Origin: Betaproteobacteria bacterium SCGC AG-212-J23
GTDB taxonomy: Bacteria; Pseudomonadota; Gammaproteobacteria; Burkholderiales; SG8-39
Length of the DNA: 49,191 nucleotides
Direction of reading: 5' to 3'
Assembly: GCA_001644455.1 (NCBI GenBank)
Contig: LSTF01000002.1
Coordinates: 1 to 49,191, forward strand
Shown here: positions 1-11,608 of the stretch, piece by piece
Layout of the letters: each line of letters begins with the position of its first letter
How positions within the stretch are numbered: the stretch's first letter is position 1
Notes under the pieces: model-generated
Told to the model about the DNA's origin: nothing
The model's input: the letters and a program-made list of their open reading frames with translations, nothing else
Database searches by the model: none
Position numbers and translations under genes: made by a program

Positions 1-729
1 GGCTGGACGCACCTGGAGCGCCAGCGCGGCGGCTTCGGCGCGACCGGCGGCCCCGGAGAGACGCAGCTCGAGCTCGACCGGCGCTACATCGGCCAGCGGG
101 TCAAGACGCTGAAGGCGAAGCTCGTTCAGCTGAGAAAGCAGCGCCAGGTCCAGCGCCGCGCCCGGGCGCGCGGCGACGTGCTCTCGGTCGCGATCGTCGG
201 CTACACCAATGCCGGCAAGTCGACGCTGTTCAACGCCCTCGCGCATGCCAAGGCCTATGAGGCCGACCAGCTGTTCGCCACCCTCGACACGACGACGCGC
301 CGGGTCTGGCTGCACGACGTGGGCAACGTCACCGTGTCCGACACCGTGGGCTTCATCCGCGAGCTGCCGCACAAGCTCGTCGCCGCGTTCCGCGCCACGC
401 TGGAGGAGACCGTGCAGGCCGACCTCCTGCTGCACGTGATCGACGCGTCCTCGCCGGTGCGCGACGCGCAGGAGCAGGCGGTGAACGGCGTTCTGGCGGA
501 GATCCCCGCCGGCCAGGCGCCGCAGTTGCTGGTCTGGAACAAGATCGACGTCGCGGGGCTGGAACCGGCCGTCGAGAGGGACCAATATGGTAGGATTTCG
601 CGCGTTTTCGTAAGCGCGCGCAGCGGAGCAGGGATGGAGGAATTGCGCGACGCCATCGCCGAGTTTGCGCAGGCGCGCAAGGCGAGCGAGGCCGGCGCAC
701 CCGAGTCGCAGTCACTGCAACCTCACTAG
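1..729 (+). CDS. hflX: GTPase HflX, 5' end missing
   Basis: HflX is a ribosome-associated GTPase of the Obg-HflX superfamily that splits or rescues stalled ribosomes. The reading frame is open from base 1, so the N-terminus lies outside the window and about 242 codons are visible. Visible are the end of the HflX N-terminal domain (GGPGETQLELDRR, the family signature), a basic linking helix, then the G domain: P-loop GYTNAGKST, switch residues around TLDTTTRR, DTVGFIRELPH as G3, and NKID as G4. The frame closes with TAG at 727-729. It lies 9 bp before hflK, the usual hflX-hflK-hflC order in proteobacteria, so co-transcription is likely. Nothing looks damaged; truncation is only by the window edge. 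Confidence 0.95.
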   Translation, partial: GWTHLERQRGGFGATGGPGETQLELDRRYIGQRVKTLKAKLVQLRKQRQVQRRARARGDVLSVAIVGYTNAGKSTLFNALAHAKAYEADQLFATLDTTTRRVWLHDVGNVTVSDTVGFIRELPHKLVAAFRATLEETVQADLLLHVIDASSPVRDAQEQAVNGVLAEIPAGQAPQLLVWNKIDVAGLEPAVERDQYGRISRVFVSARSGAGMEELRDAIAEFAQARKASEAGAPESQSLQPH

Positions 730-738
730 ATTCCACTC

Positions 739-1953
739 ATGTCCTTGAATGACCCCAACTGGGGGCGCGGCGGTTCCCGCGGGCCGCAAGGCCCGGGCGG
801 CGGCAATCAGGGTCCGCCCGACCTCGACGAGCTGTGGCGCAACTTCAACCGCCGGCTCTCGGAGCTGTTCGGCCGCCGCCGGCGCGGCGACGAGCCGCCT
901 TCCACCGGTGGTGGTGGTGGCGGCGGGCGATTCGCTTTCGGCGGCGCGGGGCTGGTGTTCCTGGTGGTGCTCGCCATCTGGCTCGCGAGCGGCTTCTACA
1001 TCGTGGTCGAGGGCCAGAAGGGCATCGTCCTCACCTTCGGCAAGTTCTCGAAGGAAGCGACCTCGGGCCTCAACTGGCGGCTGCCGTGGCCGATCCAGTC
1101 GCACGAGATCGTCGCCCTCGCGCAGGTGCGCACCCTGGAAGTGGGCTACCGCAACAACGTCCGCACCAAGGTGCTGAAGGAATCGCTGATGCTCACCGAC
1201 GACGAGAACATCGTCGACCTGCAGTTCGCGGTGCAGTACGTGGTGAAGGACGCGCAGGCCTACATCTTCGCCGTGCGCCGCCCCGACGAGTCGGCGATGC
1301 AGATCGCCGAGACGGCGATGCGCGAGGTGATCGGCAAGAACCGCATGGACGCGATCCTGTACGAGACGCAGGTCGACATCGCCACCAAGTCGCACCAGCT
1401 GATGCAGCAGATCCACGACCGCTACAACACCGGCATCCAGATCAGCGCCGTCACCGTGCAGAACGCGCAGCCGCCCGAGCAGGTGCAGGCGGCGTTCGAC
1501 GACGCGGTCAAGGCCGGCCAGGACCGCGAGCGGCAGAAGAACGAAGGCCAGGCCTACGCCAACGACGTGATCCCGCGCGCGCGCGGCACTTCGTCGCGGC
1601 TGTTGCAGGAAGCGGAGGGATACAAGCAGCGCGTGATCGCCAATTCCGAGGGCGACGCCTCGCGCTTCAAGTCGCTGCTCACCGAGTACGCCAAGGCGCC
1701 GCAGGTGACGCGCGAGCGCATCTACATCGACACCATGCGCGAGGTCCTGTCCTCGACCAACAAGATCATGATGGACTACCGCGGCTCCGGGAACCTGCTC
1801 TACCTGCCGCTCGACAAGATCATGCAGCAGGCGGGCGGCGCGCCGCTCACCGAGTCGCAGGCGGCGCAGAAGCCCGCCGAGCCGACGCCGGGCAACGAGC
1901 CGGGGCCGCGTTCGCGCGATACGCTGCGCAACCGCGATCGGGCGGACCGATGA
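739..1953 (+). CDS. hflK: HflK, SPFH-domain regulator of FtsH protease
   Basis: HflK (404 aa) forms with HflC the large membrane cage that surrounds and modulates the FtsH AAA protease. The N-terminus is cytoplasmic and low-complexity (Gly/Arg/Pro rich, with a run of glycines at about 57-63), followed by one membrane span at about 70-90 and then a periplasmic SPFH/band-7 domain (from EGQKGIVLTFGKF onward) with a long charged helical region around 255-310. The C-terminal tail is Pro/Glu/Arg-rich. The ATG at 739 sits just after hflX. The stop overlaps the hflC start (ATGA at 1950-1953), which indicates translational coupling and stoichiometric production. The assignment rests on family resemblance and operon position. 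Confidence 0.95.
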   Translation: MSLNDPNWGRGGSRGPQGPGGGNQGPPDLDELWRNFNRRLSELFGRRRRGDEPPSTGGGGGGGRFAFGGAGLVFLVVLAIWLASGFYIVVEGQKGIVLTFGKFSKEATSGLNWRLPWPIQSHEIVALAQVRTLEVGYRNNVRTKVLKESLMLTDDENIVDLQFAVQYVVKDAQAYIFAVRRPDESAMQIAETAMREVIGKNRMDAILYETQVDIATKSHQLMQQIHDRYNTGIQISAVTVQNAQPPEQVQAAFDDAVKAGQDRERQKNEGQAYANDVIPRARGTSSRLLQEAEGYKQRVIANSEGDASRFKSLLTEYAKAPQVTRERIYIDTMREVLSSTNKIMMDYRGSGNLLYLPLDKIMQQAGGAPLTESQAAQKPAEPTPGNEPGPRSRDTLRNRDRADR

Positions 1954-2834
1954 GGCTGCTCGGACCGGTTCTCGCGGGCGTGATCGTCGTGCTGCTGCTC
2001 GTCTCGGGCACGCTGTACACCGTCGACCAGCGCCAGCATGCCATCGTCTTCCAGTTGGGCGAGGTGAAGGACGTGGTGCAGAAGCCGGGCCTGCACGTCA
2101 AGATCCCGCTCCTGCAGAACGTGCGCCTGTTCGACATGCGCATCCTCACCTTCGACGACGCCGAGCCGCTGCGTTTCCTCACCCAAGGCAACCGCCCGGT
2201 GCTGGTCGACTCGTTCGTCAAGTGGCGCATCGTCGACGTCAAGCAGTACTACGTCAGCGTCGGCGGCGACGAGTTCCAGGCGACGCGGCGCATCAAGCAG
2301 ACCGTCGGCGGCGTGCTGCGCGACGAGTTCGGCGCGCGCATCCTGCACGACGTGGTTTCGGGCGAGCGCGACCACATCATGGCCAGCGTGCGCCAGAAGG
2401 TCGACCAGGATCTCGAGCGCATCGGCGTCAAGATCGTCGACGTGCGGCTGAAGCGCGTCGACCTGCCGCAGGACGTCAGCGAGTCGGTATATCGCCGCAT
2501 GGAGGCGGAGAGGAAGCGCATCGCCAACGAGCTGCGCTCCACCGGCGCGGCCGAAGCGGAGAAGATCCGCGCCGACGCCGACCGGCAGCGCGAGATCATC
2601 GTCGCCGAGGCCTACCGCGACTCGCAGCGCACGCGCGGCGAGGGCGACGCCAAGTCGGCGGCGATCTACGCCGCGGCCTTCAACCAGAATCCGGAGTTCT
2701 TCGCTTTCTATCGCAGCATGGATGCGTATCGCAGCGTGTTCCGCGGCCGCAACGACCTGATGCTGCTCGAAAGCAACTCCGACTTCCTGCGCTACTTCAG
2801 GGACTCGCTCGGAAAACCGTCGACGAGAAAATGA
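1950..2834 (+). CDS. hflC: HflC, SPFH-domain partner of HflK
   Basis: HflC (294 aa) is the smaller subunit of the HflKC complex that regulates FtsH. It begins with a membrane span at about residues 4-23 and has no cytoplasmic extension, followed by the SPFH domain (TVDQRQHAIVFQLGEVKDV) and a charged C-terminal helix (EAERKRIANELRSTGAAEAE) that in homologues builds the cage wall. The ATG start at 1950 overlaps the hflK stop by four bases. The next gene, a DUF2065 protein, starts 4 bp after the stop. The length matches the usual betaproteobacterial HflC. Confidence 0.95.
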   Translation: MRLLGPVLAGVIVVLLLVSGTLYTVDQRQHAIVFQLGEVKDVVQKPGLHVKIPLLQNVRLFDMRILTFDDAEPLRFLTQGNRPVLVDSFVKWRIVDVKQYYVSVGGDEFQATRRIKQTVGGVLRDEFGARILHDVVSGERDHIMASVRQKVDQDLERIGVKIVDVRLKRVDLPQDVSESVYRRMEAERKRIANELRSTGAAEAEKIRADADRQREIIVAEAYRDSQRTRGEGDAKSAAIYAAAFNQNPEFFAFYRSMDAYRSVFRGRNDLMLLESNSDFLRYFRDSLGKPSTRK

Positions 2835-2837
2835 GCG

Positions 2838-3022
2838 ATGGGCACCGTTTTTCTCATGGCGCTCGCGCTGATGCTGATCCTCGAGGGCGTGCTGCCCTTT
2901 CTTGCACCTAGCCTCTGGCGCGACACCTTCCGCAAGATCACGCAGATGAGCGACGGCCAGATCCGCTTCGTCGGCCTGTCGTCGATGCTGGTCGGACTGC
3001 TCTTACTGCTGTGGGCCCGGTC

Positions 3023-3026
<4 letters not shown>
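2838..3026 (+). CDS. DUF2065 (YjeT-like) small inner-membrane protein
   Basis: This is a 62-residue protein of the DUF2065/YjeT family, which is widely conserved next to hflKC but of unknown function. It consists of two hydrophobic segments (about 2-22 and 45-60) flanking a short polar loop with the conserved stretch WRDTFRKITQMSDGQIRF, a typical hairpin membrane protein. It lies between hflC and hisZ, and its stop overlaps the hisZ ATG (ATGA at 3023-3026), so it belongs to the same transcription unit. A role with HflKC is only suggested by this conserved position. Confidence 0.88.
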
Positions 3027-5274
<2,248 letters not shown>

Positions 5275-5286
5275 GGCGGTTTTCGG

Positions 5287-5304
5287 CTAGACTGTACGGT
5301 CTAG
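5287..5304. promoter_or_regulatory. TetR-type operator palindrome
   Basis: CTAGACTGTACGGTCTAG is an 18-bp palindrome matching its own reverse complement at 16 of 18 positions (only the two bases flanking central GTAC differ). It sits 3 bp before the start codon of the adjacent TetR-family gene, in the 33-bp gap after purA. Position and symmetry fit an autoregulatory operator also controlling the efflux genes downstream. Binding is inferred, not shown. Confidence 0.7.
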
Positions 5305-5307
5305 TCT

Positions 5308-5877
5308 ATGTCCATCGAGAACCGGCAACGGGTACTGAAAGCCGCCACGGACTCCTTCCTGGCGCGCGGCTATTCGTCGAGCGTCGACGACATCGCGCGC
5401 CGCGCCGGCGTCGCCAAGCAGACCGTGTACCACCATTTCCCGAGCAAGGACCGCCTGTTCAAGGAAGTGGCGCGCGACCTCGCCATGAGCGTGCTGATCG
5501 AGCTCGAGGGCGGGGACATCCGCGCCGCGCTGCTGCGCTTCGCCCTCGCTTATCGCGAGCGTGCGCTCGGCGCGGCGGGCATCGCCACGTTCCGAACGCT
5601 GGTGCCGACCGCGGCGCGCTTCAAGGCGCTCGCCAAGGCGATGTACGCCAACACCGCCGGCGAGATGGTCGAGCGTCTTTCGCAACACCTCGAGGCGGCG
5701 ATGAAGGACGGGCGGCTGCGCCGCGACGATCCGGTGCTCGCCGCTGAGATGCTGATGAGCATGCTCGCCGGCGTCGATCGCGTAAAGCGGCTGTTCGGCG
5801 TCAACGAGCAGAGGGAGAGCGATACGCGCCGCGCAGGACGCATCGTCGATTGCTTTCTGAGGGCCTACCAAAAATGA
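5308..5877 (+). CDS. TetR/AcrR-family transcriptional regulator of an RND efflux operon
   Basis: This is a 189-residue repressor with an N-terminal TetR helix-turn-helix (about residues 8-52, including SSVDDIARRAGVAKQTVYHH followed by FPSK) and an all-helical ligand-binding C-terminal domain of the AefR/AcrR type (TFRTLVPTAARFKALAKAMY). It is the first gene of a four-gene unit; its stop overlaps the ATG of the periplasmic adaptor (ATGA at 5874-5877). A palindromic operator lies immediately before the start, so autorepression together with control of the pump is likely. No clear ribosome binding site precedes the ATG, so the transcript may be very short-leadered. The inducing ligand is unknown. 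Confidence 0.9.
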   Translation: MSIENRQRVLKAATDSFLARGYSSSVDDIARRAGVAKQTVYHHFPSKDRLFKEVARDLAMSVLIELEGGDIRAALLRFALAYRERALGAAGIATFRTLVPTAARFKALAKAMYANTAGEMVERLSQHLEAAMKDGRLRRDDPVLAAEMLMSMLAGVDRVKRLFGVNEQRESDTRRAGRIVDCFLRAYQK

Positions 5878-6986
5878 GAATTCTCTTAATCCTGAGCGTG
5901 GCGATCCTGGCCGCCTGCTCGCAGGGGGACGCGAAGCAGGGCAAGGACGTGGCGAAGGACGCGAAGGCCGCGCCGCCGCCGCTTGGGGTAACCGTGATCG
6001 ACGTGGCGATGCGCGAAGTGCCGGTGACACTCGAAGCGGTCGGCCGCACCGAGGGCTCGCGCGAGGTGCAGATACGGGCGCGCGTCGCCGGCATCCTCGA
6101 GAAGCAGGAGTTCCAGGAGGGCGATGCGATCAAGGCCGGCGCGACGCTGTTCGAGATCGAGCGCGCGCCGTTCGAGATCGAGCTGCAGCAGGCGCGAGGC
6201 GCGCTGGCCGAGATCCGCGCCCGCGAGGAGCTGGCGCAGCAGGAGCACGAGCGGCTGAAAGGCCTCGCCGACAAGCGCGCCATCAGCCAGAAGGAAGCCG
6301 ACCAGGCGGCCTCCGGCGCGCGCCAGGCGCAGGCGGCGGTGCAGGTGGCGACCGCGCGCGTGCGCCAGGCCGAGCTCAATCTCTCCTACACCAAGGTCGT
6401 GGCGCCGATCGACGGCGTCACCGGCCGGGCGCTGCAGTCGATCGGCAGCCTGGTGTCGCCGAGCGGCGATTCGGCGCTGCTCACCACGCTGACGCGCAGC
6501 GACCCGATCTGGGTGCGCTTCTCGCTCTCGGAGCCCGAGTTCGCGAAGCTGCGCGGCGGCGAAGGCAAGGAGGCGCAGGTCAGGATCGAGCTCGCCGACG
6601 GTACCGCCTATCCCGAGCCGGCCAAGCTCAACTTCTCCGGCTCGACCGTGGACTCGCAGACCAGCACGGTGCAGATGCGCGCCGAGCTGTCGAACCCGCG
6701 CCTGGCGCTGCTGCCCGGGCAGTTCGTGCGCGTGCGCGTCACCTCCGGCACGGTGCAGGCGATCGTCGTGCCGCAGAGCGCGGTGCTGCAGAACGAGGGC
6801 GGGCGCTTCGTCTGGGTCGCCGCCGACGGCAAGGCCGTGCAGCGGGCGATCAAGGCGGGCAGCTGGGTGGGCAAGGACTGGGCGGTGCTCGAGGGGTTGA
6901 GGGCCGGCGACCAGGTGATCGTCGATAACCTGGTGCGGCTGCGCCCGAACGCGCCCGTGGCGGCGAAAAAAGCGGGCCAGGCTTAG
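5874..6986 (+). CDS. RND efflux periplasmic adaptor lipoprotein (MexA/AcrA type)
   Basis: This membrane-fusion protein bridges the inner-membrane RND pump and the outer-membrane channel. Starting at ATG 5874 it is 370 residues, with a lipoprotein signal peptide MRILLILSVAILAAC (lipobox LAAC) followed by a Lys/Ala-rich linker. The typical order follows: barrel-lipoyl half (REVQIRARVAGILEKQEF), a long alpha hairpin (about 95-165, coiled-coil-like), second lipoyl half (LSYTKVVAPIDGVTGRA), beta-barrel and membrane-proximal domain. It is coupled by ATGA to the TetR gene and lies 23 bp before the pump gene. It belongs to the HlyD/RND adaptor family; the substrate cannot be read from sequence. Confidence 0.94.
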   Translation: MRILLILSVAILAACSQGDAKQGKDVAKDAKAAPPPLGVTVIDVAMREVPVTLEAVGRTEGSREVQIRARVAGILEKQEFQEGDAIKAGATLFEIERAPFEIELQQARGALAEIRAREELAQQEHERLKGLADKRAISQKEADQAASGARQAQAAVQVATARVRQAELNLSYTKVVAPIDGVTGRALQSIGSLVSPSGDSALLTTLTRSDPIWVRFSLSEPEFAKLRGGEGKEAQVRIELADGTAYPEPAKLNFSGSTVDSQTSTVQMRAELSNPRLALLPGQFVRVRVTSGTVQAIVVPQSAVLQNEGGRFVWVAADGKAVQRAIKAGSWVGKDWAVLEGLRAGDQVIVDNLVRLRPNAPVAAKKAGQA

Positions 6987-7009
6987 CTGATGTTGCGGGG
7001 CCTCGTCTA

Positions 7010-10000
7010 GTGTCGGAGTTCTTCATCCACCGGCCGGTTTTCGCCGGCGTCATCGCGATCATCATCGTCATCGCCGGCCTGGTGTCGGCGAAGCTGCTCG
7101 CCGTCGCCCAATACCCGGAAATCGCGCCGCCGACGGTCCTGATCACCACCACCTATCCGGGCGCGAGCGCGGAGACGCTGTCGCGCACCGTCGCCGCGCC
7201 GATCGAGGAGCAGCTCTCCGGCGTGGAGAAGCTGTCGTTCTTCAGCTCCGCCTCGTCTTCCACCGGCACGCTGCAGATCACCGCCACCTTCGAGCCGGGA
7301 ACCAACGTCGACCAGTCGGTGTTCAACGTCAACAACCGCGTGCAGATCGCGCTGCCGAGGCTGCCCGACGAGGTGCGCCGCAACGGCGTGATCGTGCAGA
7401 AGCGCTCGTTCGACATCCTGCTGGTGGTGTCGATGATCTCGCCGAGCAACCAGCGCGACACGCTCTACCTCTCGAACTACGCCTCGATCAACATCGTCGA
7501 CGAGCTGAAGCGCCTGCCGGGCATCGCCGACGTGACCATCTTCGGCGCGCGCGACTATTCGATGCGCGTCTGGATCAACCCGGAGAAGATGGCGCGCCTG
7601 GGCGTCACCACGGCCGACGTCGCCAACGCGTTGCGCGCGCAGAATGCGCAGTACGCCGCCGGCAAGATCGGCACCGAGCCGGCTCCCCCGGGCCAGAGCT
7701 ACGTCTACACCGTTACCGCCACCGGGCGCCTGGTCGAGCCCGAGGAGTTCGGGGAAATCGTGGTGCGCGCCATGGGCCCGGGCGGCGTGCTGCGCTTGAA
7801 AGACATCGCCCGCCTCGAGCTGGGCGCCCTGAACTACGACACTTCCAACACACTCGACGGCCAGCCGACCATCGGCATGGCCACGTACCTGCAGCCGGGC
7901 GCCAACGCGCTCGAGGTCGCGGACCTGGTGCGCACCAAGATGAAGGAGCTGCGGCCCGGGTTCCCCGAAGGCGTCGACTACGCGATCCCGTTCGACACCA
8001 CACGCTTCGTCGACGCGTCGATCAAGGAGGTGAACACCACCATCTTCGAGGCGGCGCTGCTGGTGCTGGCGGTGGTGTTCCTGTTCCTGCAGACCTGGCG
8101 CGCGACCGTGATCCCGATGATCGCCGTGCCGGTATCGCTGATCGGCGCCTTTGCCGGCCTCTGGGTGGTGGGCTTCACCATCAACACGCTGACGCTGTTC
8201 GCCATGGTGCTGGCGATCGGCATCGTCGTCGACGACGCCATCGTCGTGCTGGAGAACGTCGAGCGCCTGATGCGCGAGCAGAACATGCCGCCGTTCGAGG
8301 CGGCGCTCGAGGCGATGCGCGAAGTGCAGGGCGCGGTGGTGGCGATCGTGCTGGTGCTGTGCGCGGTGTTCGTGCCGGTCGCCTTCCTCGGCGGCATCGC
8401 CGGCGCGCTCTACCGCCAGTTCGCGGTGACGCTCACCTTCGCGGTGGTCATCTCCGGATTCACCGCCCTGACGCTCACCCCGGCGCTGTGCGCGATCCTG
8501 ATGCAGCGAGGCCACCACGAGTCGCGCCTGTTCCACCCGTTCAACGTGGCATTCGGCTGGATCACCAGCCGCTTCCTCGACGCGGTCGGCCTGCTGCTGC
8601 GCCGACCGCTCCTCTCGCTGGTCGCCTTCATCGGCATCCTGGGGCTGAGCGTGTTCTTCTTCCTGCGCGTGCCGTCGAGCTTCGTGCCGACCGAGGACCA
8701 GGGCTACATCTTCGGCAGCGTCACGCTGCCCGACGGCGCCACGCTCGAGCGCACGCGCAACATGGCGGCCGAGCTGGGCAAGATCGTGCAGGCGAATCCC
8801 GCCGTGCAGAACACGATGGTGATCAACGGCTTCGACCTGCTCGGCGGCGGCAACAAGACCAACTCGTCCACCATGTTCATCCCGCTCAAGCCCTGGGACG
8901 AGCGCAAGAGCGCGCCGGCGCCGGCGGTGGCGGGCGACATCGCGCGCAAGGGCGGCGCGCTGCGCGACGGCATGGTGATCGCCTTCAACCCCGCGGCGAT
9001 CCGCGGCCTCGGCACCGCCGGCGGCTTCGAGCTGTACCTGCAGGCGCGCGTCAATCCGGATCCGCAGCGCCTGTTCCAGGTGACGCAGCAATTCCTCGCC
9101 GCGCTGCGCGAGAACCCGCAGCTCACCGGCCTCAATTCCTTCTTCCGGCCGACGGTGCCGCAGCTCAAGGTCGAGGTCGACCGCGAGAAGGCGATTTCGC
9201 TCGGCGTACCGGTGCAGGACGTGTTCGACGCGCTGCAGAGCACGATGGCGGCGCTGTACGTCAACGACTTCAACAAGTTCGGCCGAACCTACCGGGTGCA
9301 GATGCAAGCCGACGCGCAGTTCCGCGCGCAGCCCGACGACCTCGGCGCGGTGTACGTGCGCTCGGCGCAGACGCGCGACATGATCCCGCTCAAGTCCCTG
9401 ATCCGTGTCACCAACACCGTCGGCCCCGAGCAGATCGACCGCTTCAACGGTTTCGTCGCCGCACGCGTGCTGGGCAACGGCCGGCCCGGCGTGTCGTCGG
9501 GCGACGCGATTCGCGCGGTCGAGGACGTGGCGGCCAAGGCGCTGCCCGAGGGCTACACCATCGCCTGGGCCGGGCAGGCGTTCCAGGAGAAGCGCACCGG
9601 CCGGCAGTCGGCGATCGCTTTCGGCCTCGCCATCGTCATGGTGTTCCTGATCCTCGCCGCCCTCTACGAGCGCTGGCTGCTGCCGTTCGCGGTCGTGATG
9701 GCGGTGCCCTTCGCGGTGTTCGGCGCGCTCGGCTTCGTCGCCGCGCGCGGCCTGGAGAACGACATCTACTTCCAGATCGGCCTGGTGGTGCTGATCGGCC
9801 TGGCGGCGAAGAACGCGATCCTGATCGTCGAATTCGCGCAGCAGGGGTTCCTCGCCGGCAAGACCGCGACCGAGGCCGCGCTCAATGCCGCGCGGCTGCG
9901 CTTCCGGCCGATCGTCATGACCTCGCTCGCCTTCGTGCTCGGCGTCATGCCGCTGATGATCGCCACCGGCGCCGGCGCGGGCGCGCGCCGCTCGATGGGT

Positions 10001-10099
10001 ACCGGCGTGGTCGGCGGCATGCTCGCCGCCACCTTCATCGCGACGATTTTCATTCCACTTTTCTTCGTCATCGTCTCGCGGCGCAAGCAGGCAAAATGA
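7010..10099 (+). CDS. RND (HAE1-type) multidrug efflux permease
   Basis: This 1029-residue inner-membrane proton/drug antiporter of the AcrB/MexB family has the expected duplicated topology: an N-terminal helix, a large periplasmic loop (about 30-335), six helices, a second periplasmic loop (about 550-860) and the last helices. The proton relay pair is present at Asp408-Asp409 in GIVVDDAIVVLENVER, equivalent to AcrB D407/D408, and the relay lysine is Lys934 in GLAAKNAILIVEF. Translation begins at GTG 7010, giving the canonical MSEFFIHRPVFA N-terminus. Its ATG-adjacent stop (10097-10099) overlaps the start of the outer-membrane factor. The full set TetR-adaptor-pump-channel makes this a self-contained efflux system. 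Confidence 0.96.
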   Translation: MSEFFIHRPVFAGVIAIIIVIAGLVSAKLLAVAQYPEIAPPTVLITTTYPGASAETLSRTVAAPIEEQLSGVEKLSFFSSASSSTGTLQITATFEPGTNVDQSVFNVNNRVQIALPRLPDEVRRNGVIVQKRSFDILLVVSMISPSNQRDTLYLSNYASINIVDELKRLPGIADVTIFGARDYSMRVWINPEKMARLGVTTADVANALRAQNAQYAAGKIGTEPAPPGQSYVYTVTATGRLVEPEEFGEIVVRAMGPGGVLRLKDIARLELGALNYDTSNTLDGQPTIGMATYLQPGANALEVADLVRTKMKELRPGFPEGVDYAIPFDTTRFVDASIKEVNTTIFEAALLVLAVVFLFLQTWRATVIPMIAVPVSLIGAFAGLWVVGFTINTLTLFAMVLAIGIVVDDAIVVLENVERLMREQNMPPFEAALEAMREVQGAVVAIVLVLCAVFVPVAFLGGIAGALYRQFAVTLTFAVVISGFTALTLTPALCAILMQRGHHESRLFHPFNVAFGWITSRFLDAVGLLLRRPLLSLVAFIGILGLSVFFFLRVPSSFVPTEDQGYIFGSVTLPDGATLERTRNMAAELGKIVQANPAVQNTMVINGFDLLGGGNKTNSSTMFIPLKPWDERKSAPAPAVAGDIARKGGALRDGMVIAFNPAAIRGLGTAGGFELYLQARVNPDPQRLFQVTQQFLAALRENPQLTGLNSFFRPTVPQLKVEVDREKAISLGVPVQDVFDALQSTMAALYVNDFNKFGRTYRVQMQADAQFRAQPDDLGAVYVRSAQTRDMIPLKSLIRVTNTVGPEQIDRFNGFVAARVLGNGRPGVSSGDAIRAVEDVAAKALPEGYTIAWAGQAFQEKRTGRQSAIAFGLAIVMVFLILAALYERWLLPFAVVMAVPFAVFGALGFVAARGLENDIYFQIGLVVLIGLAAKNAILIVEFAQQGFLAGKTATEAALNAARLRFRPIVMTSLAFVLGVMPLMIATGAGAGARRSMGTGVVGGMLAATFIATIFIPLFFVIVSRRKQAK

Positions 10100-11484
10100 A
10101 AAAAATCCTGCCCTTGTCGGTGCTCCTGCTGGCCGGCTGCATCCGCGTCGGCCCCGACTACACCCGGCCGGACGTGGTTGCGCTTCCCGCCGAGTATCCC
10201 GCGGCGTCTGCGCCCGGCGAGGCGGTGATTCCCGCCGACTGGTGGCTCGCTTTCAGCGACGCCACGCTGAACGACCTGGTCGCGAGCGCGCGTAAGACGA
10301 ACGCCGATATCCGCCTCGCCGCGGCGCGCGTCCACGAGGCCGAGGGCGTGCTGCGCGAGGCTCGCGCCGCGCTGTGGCCCGATGTCGCCGCCGGCTACAA
10401 CTACTCGCGAAGCCGCGTCAGCAGCAACAGCGTGCCGCCGCCGCCCGTCGGCACCGGGTTGCGCCCGGCGCACACGCTGGTGCTGGCCTCGACGACCTAC
10501 GAGCTCGATTTCTGGGGCAAGTACGCGCGGGCGTCCGAGGCGGCGCAGGCCAACCTGCTCACTTCGCGCCTCTCGCAGGATACGGTGGCGCTCACGCTCG
10601 CCGGCGCCACGGCGCAAACCTACTTCGCGCTGCGCTCGCTCGACACGCAGGTCACGGTGCTCGATCTCTCGATCAAGCTGCGCGAGGACTCGCTGCAGAT
10701 CGCGCGGGCGCGCCTCGAGGCCGGGCTCGCCTCCGAGCTCGACGTGTACCAGGCCGAAGGCGCGCTCGCCGACGCGCTCTTCCAGCGGCGCGACGCGGTC
10801 CGCAACCGGGCGCTGATCGAGCGGCAGCTGGCGCAGCTCACCGGGCGGCTCGATCTGCGGATCGCGGCGGGCGAGGTCTTCGACCTGCCGCTGCCGCCGG
10901 TGCCGCCCGCCGGCATGCCCTCGACCCTGCTCGAGCGTCGTCCCGACATCCGCGCCGCCGAGCAATCACTCGTCTCCGCCAATGCGCAGATCGGCGTGGC
11001 GCGCGCGGCGCTGTTTCCGACCCTGTCGCTCACCGGCTCGCTGGGCACGCAGAGCGCGGAGTTCGGCGACCTGCTGGCGAGCGGCGCGCGCATCTTCACG
11101 ATCGGCGCGGGCCTGATGGGACCGATCTTCGACGCCGGGCGCCGCCAGGCGCGGGTCGAGCAGACCGAGGCGCGGCGGGAGCAGGCGGTCGCCGGCTACC
11201 AGCGCGCGATCGAGACCGGCTTCCGCGAGGTGGCGGACGCGCTGGTCAACGTGCAGGAGAGCTCGCTGGCCGAGGACGAGCTGCGCGGCCGCCTCGACGC
11301 GGCGAAGAAGGCGCTCGAGCTCTCGCGGCTGCGCTACGAGTCGGGCTACTCGCCCTACCTCGAGGTGCTGGATGCGCAGCGCACCGCCAACGACGCGGCG
11401 ATCGCGTTCGTGCGCAACCGCCAGGCGCGGCTCGCCTTCAGCGTCGACCTCATGAAAGCCCTGGGGGGCGGCTGGAAGGACTGA
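10096..11484 (+). CDS. Outer-membrane efflux lipoprotein (NodT/OprM family)
   Basis: This 462-residue TolC-like channel subunit completes the tripartite pump. The signal peptide MKKILPLSVLLLAGC ends in a lipobox and leads to the family-typical RVGPDYTRPDV. Two repeated OEP domains follow: VHEAEGVLREARAALWPDV in the first half and GVARAALFPTLSLTGSLG in the second, each with long amphipathic helices. The C-terminus ends in a coiled region (GYSPYLEVLDAQRTANDA). The start ATG at 10096 overlaps the pump stop by four bases. Usual length for NodT-type channels; no defects seen. Confidence 0.95.
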   Translation: MKKILPLSVLLLAGCIRVGPDYTRPDVVALPAEYPAASAPGEAVIPADWWLAFSDATLNDLVASARKTNADIRLAAARVHEAEGVLREARAALWPDVAAGYNYSRSRVSSNSVPPPPVGTGLRPAHTLVLASTTYELDFWGKYARASEAAQANLLTSRLSQDTVALTLAGATAQTYFALRSLDTQVTVLDLSIKLREDSLQIARARLEAGLASELDVYQAEGALADALFQRRDAVRNRALIERQLAQLTGRLDLRIAAGEVFDLPLPPVPPAGMPSTLLERRPDIRAAEQSLVSANAQIGVARAALFPTLSLTGSLGTQSAEFGDLLASGARIFTIGAGLMGPIFDAGRRQARVEQTEARREQAVAGYQRAIETGFREVADALVNVQESSLAEDELRGRLDAAKKALELSRLRYESGYSPYLEVLDAQRTANDAAIAFVRNRQARLAFSVDLMKALGGGWKD

Positions 11485-11608
11485 GCTGGACGCTCGGCCC
11501 GCAGATCCTGTCGGGGCGCTGTGACCGGCTGTCGCCGGAACCGTACAACGTGTCACCGGGGGTGCCGACAGCGCCGCGGCGGCCATCGCCGCACAATGCG
11601 CTCGCGTC

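Noticed and set aside
7007-9307. A 766-codon open frame on the minus strand across the RND pump gene
   Set aside because: It is the mirror of the pump in GC-rich sequence: His/Arg/Asp-rich, no fold or family, while the plus strand has a perfect AcrB-type protein.
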